Assembly (NCBI RefSeq): GCF_014873145.1
Contig: NZ_JADBEK010000001.1
Span: forward strand, 558,001 to 622,000
DNA: 64,000 bases
Direction of reading: 5' to 3'
Origin: Nonomuraea angiospora
Lineage (GTDB): Bacteria > Actinomycetota > Actinomycetes > Streptosporangiales > Streptosporangiaceae
Position 1 is the first letter of the stretch; the number at the start of each line of letters is the position of its first letter. The position numbers were made by a program, and so were the translations under genes. This document shows positions 8,408-17,205 of the stretch, piece by piece. The notes beneath the pieces are model-generated. The model saw nothing but the letters and a program-made list of their open reading frames with translations, was not told where the DNA came from and did not search any database.

Positions 8408-10123
8408 GGCCGGTGCGTCGTCCTGCTCGATCAGGAGGTTGCCCAGGGCCAGGTAACGCAGGCCCGACAGGTCGAAAACCCGCAACGCCTGGGCCGGCGA
8501 TTCCACGATCGGATAGCCGTGCAGGTTGAAGGAGGTGTTGAGAACGGCGCCGATCCCCGTGCGCTCTTCGAACAGCTTGATGAGCCGGTGGTAGCGGGGG
8601 TTCGCCTCGGCCGAGAGGATCTGCGGCCTGCACGTGTGGTCCTGCGGGTGCACGGCGGCTCTCAGCTCGTGAAATTTCTCCTCGTTCAAGGAGAATGCCT
8701 GAGCCATGTACTCACCGCCGAACTCCCGCCAGTCGGTGAGGTAGTCGTGCGCTCTCTCACGTAGGACGGTGGGTGCGAAAGGCATCCAGAAGTCCCGCTT
8801 CTTGACCATCTGATTGATGATCAGGGTGGCATCCGGGTCACTGGGATTGGCCAGGATGGAGCGGTTTCCCAGGGCCCGCGCGCCGAATTCCATGCGGCCG
8901 GCGAAGCGTGCGACGATCTTCTTGTCCGCGAGCAGAGCGGCGCATCGGTCTTCGATGTCGTCGACCTCGTGCACGCGTACGCTCTTGAGGAAGGTGTGCT
9001 GGTCGACCGCCGCCGCCACGTCGGCGTCGGTGTACTCGGACCCCAGATACAGGCCGGGAAGCGGGCGGCGGCCGGAATCCGTAGGGGAAGGCGCGGTGTC
9101 CGCCGCGACCCAGGCCGCGCCGAGCGAGTTGCTCTCGTCCCCGCCGGAAGGGCAGAAGAAGGCCGAGGTGACCTCGGGCAGCGCGGCGATGCGCTGGTTG
9201 ATCTTGACATTCATGAAGAGCCCGCCGCCGAAGGCCAGATCGGTGATGCCCAGCGAACGAACGACGTTCGTCACCCACTGCGTGGTGACGCGCTCCGCGA
9301 ACATCTGCAAGCCGGCCATCACCGTGTCGAAGCGGCGGAAGCGCAGCAGGTCGAGGAGCATCGGAGCCATCTCGGTCACCGGCGGCGTGCCCTGTCGCCT
9401 CTTCCAGATCAGTGGCTCGGCCGGGTCCATTTCGAACATGGACTCGAAGAGGGCGCAAATCTCGCTTGCCGCCTTCGTGTTCTCCGCGTAGGGTGCCATG
9501 CCCATGAGCTTGTATTCATGCTCAAGTGGTACAAACCCCAGCAAGTACGTCACGTAGCCATAGATGGCCGCGATCGAGTCGTCCCGAGGGACGGCGGCCA
9601 AGCGTGTCAGCTTGCCATTGCTGCCGACTGAGACCGAGGCGCACAGGTCGTCTCCATGGCCGTCGCTGGTGAGGACGAGGACCTCTTGGTCGAACGTCCC
9701 CCTGGCGAAGTAGGCGGTCGCTGCATGGCAGGTGTGGTGATCGATGAACTGGATCCGCTCCTCGGGATATCCCGCGTCCCGCAGAAACTCCGCTCTCCGG
9801 CGCTGCTGCTCCACCGCGCCGCCTCGTGACTCGAGCGCCAGTTGTTCGGCCGGTGCGGTAAATGTGCGACCGAAGACCGTCATGACGTCGGCTGTGGTGT
9901 GCAATCCGGGATTGCGGAACTCAAGCGTGCTGAACGCAACTTGATCGATTTCATGCAGCGACGTTCCAGTGAGTTCGAGAATGCGCTGAACTGCCGCCTT
10001 GGGAGCTCCTCCGCGATTCTTTTCCCGCGTTAATCGCTCTTCTTGAATAGCGGCAACGACCTGGTCGTCGTCGATTATGCACGCGGACGCAGAATGACCA
10101 TCGTGCACACCGAGAACCTTCAC
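8402..10123 (-). CDS. NodU/CmcH-family O-carbamoyltransferase
   Basis: A 573-residue carbamoyltransferase. These enzymes make carbamoyladenylate from carbamoyl phosphate and ATP and then transfer the carbamoyl group to a hydroxyl. The N-terminal Kae1/YgjD-like domain begins VLGVHDGHSAS and has the metal-binding cluster DHHTCHAATAY (His129, His130, His133). The C-terminal YrdC-like part contains EFGARALGNRSILANPSD and the FAPTVL segment around residues 410-455. Length and both domains match NodU, CmcH, NovN and TobZ. The GTG start at 10121-10123 has GGAG four bases upstream. It appears to be transcribed alone from the 10124-10580 spacer. A sugar hydroxyl is a likely acceptor given the amino-sugar enzymes nearby. 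Confidence 0.92.
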   Translation of the reverse strand: MKVLGVHDGHSASACIIDDDQVVAAIQEERLTREKNRGGAPKAAVQRILELTGTSLHEIDQVAFSTLEFRNPGLHTTADVMTVFGRTFTAPAEQLALESRGGAVEQQRRRAEFLRDAGYPEERIQFIDHHTCHAATAYFARGTFDQEVLVLTSDGHGDDLCASVSVGSNGKLTRLAAVPRDDSIAAIYGYVTYLLGFVPLEHEYKLMGMAPYAENTKAASEICALFESMFEMDPAEPLIWKRRQGTPPVTEMAPMLLDLLRFRRFDTVMAGLQMFAERVTTQWVTNVVRSLGITDLAFGGGLFMNVKINQRIAALPEVTSAFFCPSGGDESNSLGAAWVAADTAPSPTDSGRRPLPGLYLGSEYTDADVAAAVDQHTFLKSVRVHEVDDIEDRCAALLADKKIVARFAGRMEFGARALGNRSILANPSDPDATLIINQMVKKRDFWMPFAPTVLRERAHDYLTDWREFGGEYMAQAFSLNEEKFHELRAAVHPQDHTCRPQILSAEANPRYHRLIKLFEERTGIGAVLNTSFNLHGYPIVESPAQALRVFDLSGLRYLALGNLLIEQDDAPAS

Positions 10124-10580
10124 ACTGCTCCTTCGTCGGCTTGACCGTCATGTCAGATCGGACGAGTCCAAACCATATGTACGACAATCCGCAATGTCAA
10201 GTGTCCGGCATTCTCGATGAATTGTCACAGAATGCTGCGAACCGAATACGCGCGCATCTGAAATATGGCCATCTTTTCGCGCAGGTTTCGGTCGCCTCCT
10301 TTTCGGCTTCCCCTGGTCGCGCCCTCGGAGTGGTGTGAATAAACACGACGGGGTGGTTGCCGTGGGCGATCCTAAACGCCGCGATAGCGGCTGCCAAGGC
10401 CGGAGCAGCGCCGGATGAAAGACTCGCGGGTATGCGAGTCTTTGCCTCCGGCGGTGCGTTCGGCGGCTGCGCTGGTGCCGTTCGATCGGCAGGCGTGGAA
10501 GGACGTCGGGCTGTAGCGGCCGGTCAGCGGGGTACGACGTGTCGTGCTCGGGCGACGACGCCCTCTGGGAGCCGTACCCT
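10124..10580. other. Intergenic region upstream of the carbamoyltransferase gene
   Basis: This 457-base spacer lies between the carbamoyltransferase start and the AcpS stop. The part nearest the carbamoyltransferase gene is noticeably AT-richer than the flanks, as expected for a promoter region. No StrR-type dyad, terminator hairpin or coding signal was recognised in it. Small open frames here lack ribosome sites and family features. Confidence 0.5.
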
Positions 10581-10955
10581 TCACTGGCAGCGCACGGCGG
10601 CGACGCAGATGACGAGATCATTCTGGTGGGTGAGCGAAAGGTCGATCGCGCCGACTCCCGCGGCCGCTGCGATGCGGGAGGCTCCACTGTGGAGGAAAAC
10701 GGAGGGGGCACCCCAGTCGTCGGTAAGGATCTCTATGTCGCGCCATTCCAGGCCTTGGCCGAATCCACGGCCCAGCACTTTGGCGACGGCCTCCTTGCCG
10801 CAGAAGCGCCCGGCGAGATACTCGCCGAGCCGGGGCTGACGCATGTGCCGAGCCGCCTGGAGCTCCTTCGCGGAGAACAGCATCCGACGGAAACGCGGGC
10901 GCTCCGCGATGCGGTTGAACCGCGAGATGTGAAGAAGGTCGACGCCTATTCTCAT
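10581..10955 (-). CDS. acpS: Holo-[acyl-carrier-protein] synthase (AcpS-type phosphopantetheinyl transferase)
   Basis: A 124-residue AcpS-type enzyme that attaches the 4'-phosphopantetheine arm of CoA to carrier proteins. It starts IGVDLLHISRF, the conserved metal-binding Asp segment, and has FCGKEAVAKVLG (about 52-63) with the second acidic residue and Lys. The length is typical of the family. The ATG at 10953-10955 overlaps the stop of the upstream ACAD gene as ATGA and is preceded by GGAGG. A longer upstream frame has no support. Encoded with three free-standing ACP genes in this cluster, it probably activates them, although the housekeeping AcpS elsewhere in the genome could overlap in function. 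Confidence 0.9.
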   Translation of the reverse strand: MRIGVDLLHISRFNRIAERPRFRRMLFSAKELQAARHMRQPRLGEYLAGRFCGKEAVAKVLGRGFGQGLEWRDIEILTDDWGAPSVFLHSGASRIAAAAGVGAIDLSLTHQNDLVICVAAVRCQ

Positions 10956-12157
10956 GACATACCTCCAGGCATCCGTCCCTGCGGTTGCGGAAGTTCCGTG
11001 TCCCGTACGGGAGATGGCATGCGCTTCTGACCAGGTGCTCCGGCGGTGTGCGCAGGATAGTTTAGAAAGGTGCGCGCGATATGCAGCCGCTGGATGTTGC
11101 TGGTGCCGTCCATGAACTCGAACCCGGCCACGTCCCTGGTCCATTTCTCCAGCAGCGGATGCTCCAGCAATGACGCCGGCCCGAGAGCCTTCGCCGCCCA
11201 TCTGGCGGTTCTCATGGCCTGCCGTGTCGCGAGCAGTTTCACGACCGAGGAACGGTGTCCTCGCTCGGTGCCGGCGTCCAAGCCTGCGGCGGCCTGCCAA
11301 ACGAGGTCCTGGCAAGCCTCATTGGCGGCCTGCACGTGCGACAGGCCGGGGGCTTGCGGACGATGAGCTCGTACGTGGTCGAGGATGCCCGCGGAGGTTC
11401 CCATCGCCATCGCGGCCACCTGGATCCGCATGTTGTGAAAGACCTTGATCGCAGCCCAGAGCCCTCGGCGAGTGACGGTCAGATGGTCGCCCAGCAGATC
11501 GATGACGGGCACTCCTTCGAGCCGGATCTCGGCCAGGCACGCGCCACGCAGACCGATCATGTCCAGGGATTCCGCCGTCCAGCCTGGTGCCGGTACCTCG
11601 ACAAGCGCGGCTCTGATGGACAGGAGATGCGGGCCCGTCCTTCCGAAAACCACGCCGATTCGACCGCGGGCGCCGTTGCCGATGTACCGTTTGACCCCGT
11701 ACAGCTGTCCGTCTTCGATGCGTGTCTCCATCGAGGTGGCGTTGCTCCCGAGGTCCGGCTCGCTCATCGCGAAGAACGTCCAGGTCCTTCCGTCGGCGAT
11801 CCGCGAGTAGAAGAGGTGACGCTGCGCTTCGGTGCCCAGCAGATCGACGATTAGTCCGGCAACGTCGGGCATCGGGCACGCGAGCAGGCTGCTCGCGTCG
11901 CCGCGTGACAGTTCGGTGACGGCTATGACCCACTCGAGCGCCGAATCCGCACGGAAGGTCCAGGAGCCGATGCGGAAAGGCTCACCATACGGGCAGGGCG
12001 TGCTCCACTGCCGGATTCGGGAGAAGACCTCCCTCCCGAGGTGAGGCTTCATGTCGTAAGGGTCCCGGTCGATCGGCGGTGCGAGATCGCGTAACTCGGC
12101 CGCGGTCTCGGCGCAGACTATGCGCCACGCTTGCAGACGTCGGTCCAGATCGATCAC
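10952..12157 (-). CDS. Acyl-CoA dehydrogenase family protein (large partner)
   Basis: A 401-residue flavoprotein of the acyl-CoA dehydrogenase fold. The middle beta domain has FFAMSEPDLGSNATSMET (about 128-145), the FAD/substrate loop of the family, and the C-terminal part has the R-x-x-x-I-x-A helix and EFMDGTSNIQRLHIAR. The position that is Glu in medium-chain ACADs (YEGT) is Asp here. The start codon overlaps the stop of the next gene upstream by four bases, so it is coupled to the 186-residue ACAD-like protein. It probably oxidises (alpha,beta-desaturates) an acyl chain carried on the ACP encoded two genes upstream. Substrate and electron acceptor are inference. Confidence 0.85.
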   Translation of the reverse strand: MIDLDRRLQAWRIVCAETAAELRDLAPPIDRDPYDMKPHLGREVFSRIRQWSTPCPYGEPFRIGSWTFRADSALEWVIAVTELSRGDASSLLACPMPDVAGLIVDLLGTEAQRHLFYSRIADGRTWTFFAMSEPDLGSNATSMETRIEDGQLYGVKRYIGNGARGRIGVVFGRTGPHLLSIRAALVEVPAPGWTAESLDMIGLRGACLAEIRLEGVPVIDLLGDHLTVTRRGLWAAIKVFHNMRIQVAAMAMGTSAGILDHVRAHRPQAPGLSHVQAANEACQDLVWQAAAGLDAGTERGHRSSVVKLLATRQAMRTARWAAKALGPASLLEHPLLEKWTRDVAGFEFMDGTSNIQRLHIARTFLNYPAHTAGAPGQKRMPSPVRDTELPQPQGRMPGGMS

Positions 12158-12714
12158 CGAGTCGCTCCCCAGACATTCGCGATCATGGCGGAGACATAGA
12201 GGGCGCGGGTAGGCTGATCGGTGATGTAGCCGGCGCCACCGAAGAGCATGATGATCCCTTCATCGAGCTCCGTGATCAGATCGTGGGCTTCATACGGCGC
12301 ATTCAGCATGGCTCGGGCGAGCTCGATGCCGGCAACAGTGTCGGCGACGCTGCCGGTCACGAGCTGGCGCCGCAGGAGCGGTTCACCAGAGGACTGGCGG
12401 TTGCCCAGACGGTGGACGACCGCGTCGAAGGCCCGCCTTGTCGCGCCCAGCCGGGCGGCGGCGAGCCGGGAGCCGAGCTGCTGGTCAGGTGAGCCGGGAG
12501 GTGTGTCGCGAAGAAAGACGATCCCTTCTGCGGCGGCCAGCCGATGGTGCACCACCTCACCCACTGCCTGGCCGGCGGGGACCGCTGCACAGCTGCCCGG
12601 CCTCGACCCGGCCAACGCCGTCCTCAGCCCTTCGGCCAGCCCTCCTTCGTAGCCACACGTCTCGCAGGCATGAACCGCCATGACGTCTCGCCGACCTGAG
12701 TCGTGCCGGAGCAT
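12154..12714 (-). CDS. Short ACAD-like protein containing only the C-terminal helical domain
   Basis: A 186-residue protein matching only the C-terminal four-helix domain of acyl-CoA dehydrogenases. Residues from about 80 on fit RLG-x-x-x-R-A-F helices, and the end holds ELDEGIIMLFGGAGYITDQP, in place of the usual FGGxGY-x-x-x-P segment. There is no N-terminal helical or central beta domain. It is coupled to the adjacent 401-residue ACAD, suggesting a heteromeric enzyme like the two-gene ACADs known in actinobacteria. The first 70 residues (with Cys-x-x-Cys at about 17-20 and Ala/Gly-rich sequence) do not match a family. The start at 12712-12714 has a poor ribosome site; an internal ATG at 12681 is also possible. 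Confidence 0.65.
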   Translation of the reverse strand: MLRHDSGRRDVMAVHACETCGYEGGLAEGLRTALAGSRPGSCAAVPAGQAVGEVVHHRLAAAEGIVFLRDTPPGSPDQQLGSRLAAARLGATRRAFDAVVHRLGNRQSSGEPLLRRQLVTGSVADTVAGIELARAMLNAPYEAHDLITELDEGIIMLFGGAGYITDQPTRALYVSAMIANVWGATR

Positions 12715-12717
12715 CGG

Positions 12718-12972
12718 CTAGGCCGTCTTCCTGGCCAGGCACTTATCGACATAATCGGTCAGTGAACCGATGGTGGCGAACACCTCGGCACTGATCTCAT
12801 CGGGGTCGACCTCGATTCCCACATTGTCCTCCAGGTTCATCAGCAGCTCGAGGAGGCTGGTCGAATCCAGGGCGAGGTCTTCGAACAGTCGCACATCGGG
12901 AGAGGGGCTGGCGATCTCGTGACCGAGAAGAGACTCCAGTTCGATCCGGACGGATGCCGATGCCTCACGCAT
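12718..12972 (-). CDS. Acyl carrier protein
   Basis: An 84-residue free-standing carrier protein. The phosphopantetheine attachment Ser is in LALDSTSLLELLMNLED (Ser at about residue 37), with the usual acidic helix II after it and a hydrophobic helix III/IV. The ATG at 12970-12972 has AAGGAG a few bases upstream. It ends three bases before the short ACAD gene begins. Its operon also encodes an AcpS, two ACAD components, a transglutaminase-fold protein and a condensation-domain protein, so it is probably the carrier on which an acyl or aminoacyl unit is loaded, oxidised and amidated. Confidence 0.92.
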   Translation of the reverse strand: MREASASVRIELESLLGHEIASPSPDVRLFEDLALDSTSLLELLMNLEDNVGIEVDPDEISAEVFATIGSLTDYVDKCLARKTA

Positions 12973-13057
12973 AAGGACTCCTTCTCAATAGAGACCAGGT
13001 GCTCGGAGCGATGCTCCGTCGCTGGGCATATCTCACGGTCCAGGGGTTCCTGAACAC

Positions 13058-13972
13058 TCAGGGCTTCACCGAGACGGGGGCGGAACTGATCATTATGGAA
13101 GTCTCTGCCGGTGAACCTCGGTGACTGATCAGCTGATCGGCGCTGTCGAGCTTCCACAGCAATCCGTCGAGGCACCGGTCCGCCGGCCACTGGTCCGGCG
13201 AGATCATGCCCCACCCGCTGAGCGTCCGCAGAAGGAAGGGGTCAGCGGCATGCCGTTCCCCGTTCACTTCCAGCTCCACCCAGGCGTGCCGCACGGGGTA
13301 GGGGCGTGCGATGTAATAGCCGGTGGCGGACCGCAGCGGGATCTCCTGCTGCCGGGCGACCGTGGCGAGATGGAGGCTTCCCAAGTGGCAGTCGGCGAGC
13401 CCGGAGTCGGTGAAAAAGGTCAAGTCGGAGCCCAGCGGCTCCGGAAGGATGTGATAAGTCATCTCTCCTGCTGCCTTGACGATTGGTTCGAATACTGACC
13501 CCAGGCACAATCGAGTGCCGCTCACGGACGCCTGCACAGAATAACTCTGGGCATTGTGTTTGGTCAGGGAACCGACCGCGAAATCTGCCAGTTTCCGCTT
13601 GTCGAAGGCGAATTGGCATTGACCTGGGTGGCCGGGCTCAGAGCATCGAGCTGTGATGCGCACCGACATGACCAGGCGCCCGTGCCGATCCGTCTCCTCA
13701 AGGATTCGTGCCCACGAGCGCATTCCCATCCACACGAAACTGGGTAACCGCAGATCGAGGCTGACGTTCTGGAGATCCAGGGAGTCGAACATGCGCTCGC
13801 CCGCAACGGAACGGTGAGGTAAGCCCAGGTCCAGGAGCTTCTCCAGGAGGGCGGGCCCGATCCGGTAACCCTTGGTGACCCGGTGATGATTGATCTGGAA
13901 ATCACGCCATCGATCCGGTACCCGGAGCAGCTTCGCCACCGCCCGTGTGACCTCATCGTCCGCATGGGTCAT
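13058..13972 (-). CDS. Transglutaminase-fold protein (putative ACP-dependent amide synthase), paralogue 1
   Basis: A 304-residue protein with a transglutaminase-like Cys-His-Asp triad: Cys195 in SGLADC, His229 in PVRHAWVEL and Asp244 in HAADPFLL. The N-terminal half is shared with the protein at 20832-21749: GYRIGPALLEKLLDLGLP and SLDLQNVSLDLRL align with GYRFTRELLERLLAYGLP and DLDLRNVALRLGF. The ATG at 13970-13972 is preceded by GGAGG; a longer frame has no site. Transglutaminase-fold enzymes such as AdmF in andrimid synthesis form amide bonds between carrier-bound acyl groups and amines. That is the favoured role next to an ACP and a C-domain, but proteolysis or hydrolysis cannot be excluded. 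Confidence 0.75.
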   Translation of the reverse strand: MTHADDEVTRAVAKLLRVPDRWRDFQINHHRVTKGYRIGPALLEKLLDLGLPHRSVAGERMFDSLDLQNVSLDLRLPSFVWMGMRSWARILEETDRHGRLVMSVRITARCSEPGHPGQCQFAFDKRKLADFAVGSLTKHNAQSYSVQASVSGTRLCLGSVFEPIVKAAGEMTYHILPEPLGSDLTFFTDSGLADCHLGSLHLATVARQQEIPLRSATGYYIARPYPVRHAWVELEVNGERHAADPFLLRTLSGWGMISPDQWPADRCLDGLLWKLDSADQLISHRGSPAETSIMISSAPVSVKP

Positions 13973-14041
13973 CGAAACCTCCGTTCTGTCGCCGAGACCC
14001 GCACCGCCGCACGTCTGCAATCGCCGAGGCGAAGGCGCCGG

Positions 14042-15409
14042 TCAGTCCAAGGGCAGGTCTCCCGCGCGGACCGAGCTCCCTTCTGCCATCGCCTGAAGTG
14101 CGGACTCCACCCCCGACAGCAGTCTCGTCAACATGTTCCGGCTGAGCAGCCGGGAATTCACGCGGGCCGTGACAAAGATGCGCCCCTCTTCGTCGTAGCC
14201 GATCCGGAAAGAGCAGTGACTCGGCATGTAATTCCAACTCGGCAACCATTCGAAAACCGTGTCCTCCATGACCGGTCGATCGTGCGGCTCGAAAACCCGC
14301 GCCTCTGTGATGAAGTTGTTGAAGAGAAAACTGGTGACCCGATCATGTATGTCATCGAATCCGCAATCGCGCAGGGAGGCCTGCAGGGAAGAGGGAGGCC
14401 AGTAGGCGCTCAGGTAGGCCCGTGGCATATCGGCGTTGATGCTCTGAACCATCTCCGTGAGTGTTCTCGCCGAGGAGCATGGCGCTGCGATGACGCCTCC
14501 CTGAGCCAAGGGGCCGGCATATTCGCCGGCTCGGCGGAGGTACCGGTTGGCGAAGACGATCTCCACGGCCGCGTGGCCGTCATGGTCGGTGACGGCGGCG
14601 ACGGCCGCTGAAACCGCCGCGAGCAGCACGCTTCCCGCAGATGCGTTATGAAGTGTCACCGCGGTCGGCAGGGCCTTCGCCGCTCGGCACGAAGTCATCT
14701 TGGCGTGAATGATCGGGGCGTCCTCACCTTTCAGCCGCGGAGCGCCCCACAGATGTGGGCCGGTTCGCCGAAGTGCCTTACTCCACTGGTCGCAGGCGCG
14801 CTGGCCCTTGGACCTCGCGAGGCGTGTCTTCTCCAGCTGTACCTGATCGAATGGTTGCCAATACGTCTCGCCGGGGGAGATGTGTTGCCCGTTGACGAAC
14901 TTCAGGAACGACGTCTCCAAAACCTTAAGCCCTTGGCGGTCGACCGCGAGGTGGGATATGTTGGGAAACACGAATCGTGGCACACCGCGATCGGTGAAGA
15001 CCGTGAAGGTGAATTGGGGTCCATGCGCGTGGTCGAATACCCTTGCGAGGCTCTCCTGCACCTCACCGTATACTGACTCGCGCCTCTCGCCTGCGATGTC
15101 CACTATTTCGACAGGCATTTTGGTCGGCTGGGTCACTTTCTGTGCAGGGCCCTCGGGGGTCTCCTGGAAAACGGTGCGAAGAGTTGCATGCGCGCGTATG
15201 AGATTGGCCAATGCGCTCAAAACCGCGGGCATCGTGACTCCCCCGGGAAGTCTCCATTGCAGTCCTACATTGAGCAGGTTCGCATCTTGGCCGAAGCGAA
15301 CGAGGCCTTGCCACACAGAGTGCTGCCCCCAGGTCTGCGGGAACGAGTAGTCAGCCTCCTGCGGCAGCTCAGAATAGTCGATCTCCACATATTCCGTGTT
15401 CTTCTTCAT
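14042..15409 (-). CDS. Free-standing NRPS condensation-domain protein
   Basis: A 455-residue stand-alone condensation-fold protein. The start of the domain has the family pattern (FPQTWGQHSVWQG), and RAHATLRTVF (72-81) is core motif C2. The catalytic HHxxxDG motif reads S-H-L-A-V-D-R at 152-158, so the second His (His153) and the Asp (Asp157) are kept while the first His and the Gly are not. The ATG at 15407-15409 has GGAG seven bases upstream; an ATG at 15509-15511 would add 34 residues. No adenylation or carrier domain is attached. It probably condenses an ACP-bound acyl group with an amine or alcohol, or is an acyltransferase like those in lipopeptide or phthiocerol pathways. Confidence 0.83.
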   Translation of the reverse strand: MKKNTEYVEIDYSELPQEADYSFPQTWGQHSVWQGLVRFGQDANLLNVGLQWRLPGGVTMPAVLSALANLIRAHATLRTVFQETPEGPAQKVTQPTKMPVEIVDIAGERRESVYGEVQESLARVFDHAHGPQFTFTVFTDRGVPRFVFPNISHLAVDRQGLKVLETSFLKFVNGQHISPGETYWQPFDQVQLEKTRLARSKGQRACDQWSKALRRTGPHLWGAPRLKGEDAPIIHAKMTSCRAAKALPTAVTLHNASAGSVLLAAVSAAVAAVTDHDGHAAVEIVFANRYLRRAGEYAGPLAQGGVIAAPCSSARTLTEMVQSINADMPRAYLSAYWPPSSLQASLRDCGFDDIHDRVTSFLFNNFITEARVFEPHDRPVMEDTVFEWLPSWNYMPSHCSFRIGYDEEGRIFVTARVNSRLLSRNMLTRLLSGVESALQAMAEGSSVRAGDLPLD

Positions 15410-15522
15410 CGACGCGCTCCACTCGTCGGGCGGGAGTGAGTGACCGTACTCGATCCGCGGGCGCGTGGCGCCGAACCTGTATTCTGCGGGCCCTGCCGCT
15501 ACGCCACTCATTCTTCGGTCAG

Positions 15523-15559
15523 AGACTCGAGCGCGGTCTCCGTCTCGGGGGTCGAGTCT
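15523..15559. promoter_or_regulatory. Inverted repeat upstream of the C-domain operon
   Basis: A perfect 8-base inverted repeat, AGACTCGA at 15523-15530 and TCGAGTCT at 15552-15559, with a 21-base spacer. It lies upstream of the operon that runs from the condensation-domain gene to acpS. The arms are not the GTTCGACT half-site of StrR-type operators, and the spacer is longer. An operator for another regulator or an mRNA hairpin are both possible. Confidence 0.4.
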
Positions 15560-15971
15560 TATGGAGAATAGGCTGCACCAACCATGCCGCCCCCGCCAAG
15601 GGGTGACGCCGGCGCGCGGGCCACGCTGCTCCGTTCCCGGCTTCACGGTGCTCAGGCCTGGGCAGCGCATACAACGCTAGGGTGCGTGTCGACACATCGG
15701 CGTGGCGCCCGGCCAGGTTCACGCCGGTGAGTGTGCCGTCCAGCTTGATCAGCTTGTTGCGCTTGATCGGTGCCGGACCTTGGACGACGATGACCGACAG
15801 GATCGTTTGTCCGATGTCCACCTCGCGGGCTGTCAACCGCGCCTGAGACCCAGCCTGGTCTGGCGGGTGGAAATCCGCCGCGGCGTCACGTCTCAGTTTT
15901 CGTGCTCCGTGACGTCATGGGTGCACCCAGTGGGCTTGACATGCCGCGAACCTCGGTATACCTAACCCCTG
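15560..15971. other. Intergenic stretch with no recognised gene
   Basis: Between the C-domain operon promoter region and the decayed transposase. A minus-strand frame over 15519-15836 has a first half (VDIGQTILSVIVVQGPAP) that reads like degraded protein sequence, but no family was recognised and no ribosome site is present. It may be part of the same decayed mobile element or a lost gene. Confidence 0.3.
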
Positions 15972-17205
15972 CACGTCACCGGGCTGGACCGGGTGCTGTC
16001 GGCGCAGCTGGAGCGCTGGCGGCCTGAACACGCGCTGCACGATCCCAGCAAGACCGTGGCCGACCTGGCCGTAGCTCTCGCCCCCGGCGGGGGACTGCCT
16101 GGCCGACATCGCCCTGCTGTGCGCCCAGCCCGACCTGTTCGGCCCGGTGGCCTCCGACCCGACCGTCTCCCGCCTGATCGACGGGCTCGCCCGCGACGAG
16201 GTCAAAGTGCTCAAGGCCCTGCGCGCGGCCTGGGCCCTCGTCCGCGAACGCGCCTGGGGCCTGGCCGGAATCTTGGCTCGGGCAGCGACGGTGAGCTGAT
16301 CCCCCCTCGACATCGACGCCACCACCGTCATCGCCCACTCCGACAAACAACACGCCGCCCCAACCTGGAACACACCTTCTGCTTCCACCCCACGAGGGTC
16401 TTCGCCGACCGCGCCCCCGGCGGTTCCGGCGAACCGCCGGCCATCCTGCTGCGGCCGGGCAACGCCGGCTCCAATACCGCCGCCGACCACATCGAGGCCA
16501 CCCGTCTGGCCCTGGCCCAGCTGCCCCGGCACCGCCAGCGGCAGGTGCTCATCCGCACCGACTCCGGCGGCGGCACCCACGAGTTCCTGGCCTGGCTCGT
16601 CAAGCCTGGCCGCCGCCTGTCGTACTTGATCGGGTTCACTCTCACCGAAGAGATCCAGCAGGCCATTCTGCGCCTAGGAAAACCGCATGGACGCCCGCCT
16701 ACGACGCCGACCGGCAGGTACGGCCGGCGCCTGGGTGGCCGAGCTGACCGGACTGCTGGAGTTGTCCGGCTGGCCCAAAGGGATGCGCGTCGTCGCGCGC
16801 AAGGAACGCCTGCATCCCGGCGCCCAGCTGTGCTTCACCGACGTCGATGAATGCCGCGTCACCTGCTTCATTACCGATGCCAAGCAAGGTCAGCTCGCCG
16901 ACCTGGAGTTGCGGCACCGCCGCCGGGCCCGCCGGAGACCGCATCCGCTGCGCCGAGGACACCGGCCTGGCCAACCTGCCGCTGCACCACTTCGCTCGCA
17001 ACCAGATCTGGTGCGAGCTCGTCGCCTTGGCCTGTGAATTCCTGGCCTGGATGCGGATGCTCGCACTACCGGCACCACCGCCCAAAGCTACGAACCCAAA
17101 TGCCTGCGCTCGTTCGCCGTGGTCGGCCGGCTGGGGCGCGGCAGTCGGCGGCTACGTCCGCGACTCGCCGCCCGATGACCCTTGGCCCGCGACATCCTCA
17201 CCGCC
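15972..17205 (+). pseudogene. IS1380-type DDE transposase, broken by several frameshifts
   Basis: Fragments in changing frames reassemble an IS1380-like transposase. They include LDRVLSAQLERWRPEHAL with KTVADLAVALAPGG, then LFGPVASDPTVSRLIDGLA, the first catalytic Asp segment DIDATTVIAHSDK, then FHPTRVFADRAPGGSGEPPA with LLRPGNAGSNTAADH, RTDSGGGTHEFLAWL with the second Asp, and C-terminal pieces near 16690-17040 (ELTGLLELSGWPKGMRVVARKE). At least four frameshifts and one in-frame stop separate them, so the gene is dead. The N-terminus seems missing. I could not define terminal repeats. The remnant lies between the AcpS/C-domain operon and the regulator, a scar of insertion within the cluster. 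Confidence 0.8.

Noticed and set aside
15519..15836. Minus-strand frame of 105 codons upstream of the C-domain gene
   Set aside because: No ribosome site, no recognised family, and it overlaps the promoter region and inverted repeat; probably decayed sequence.
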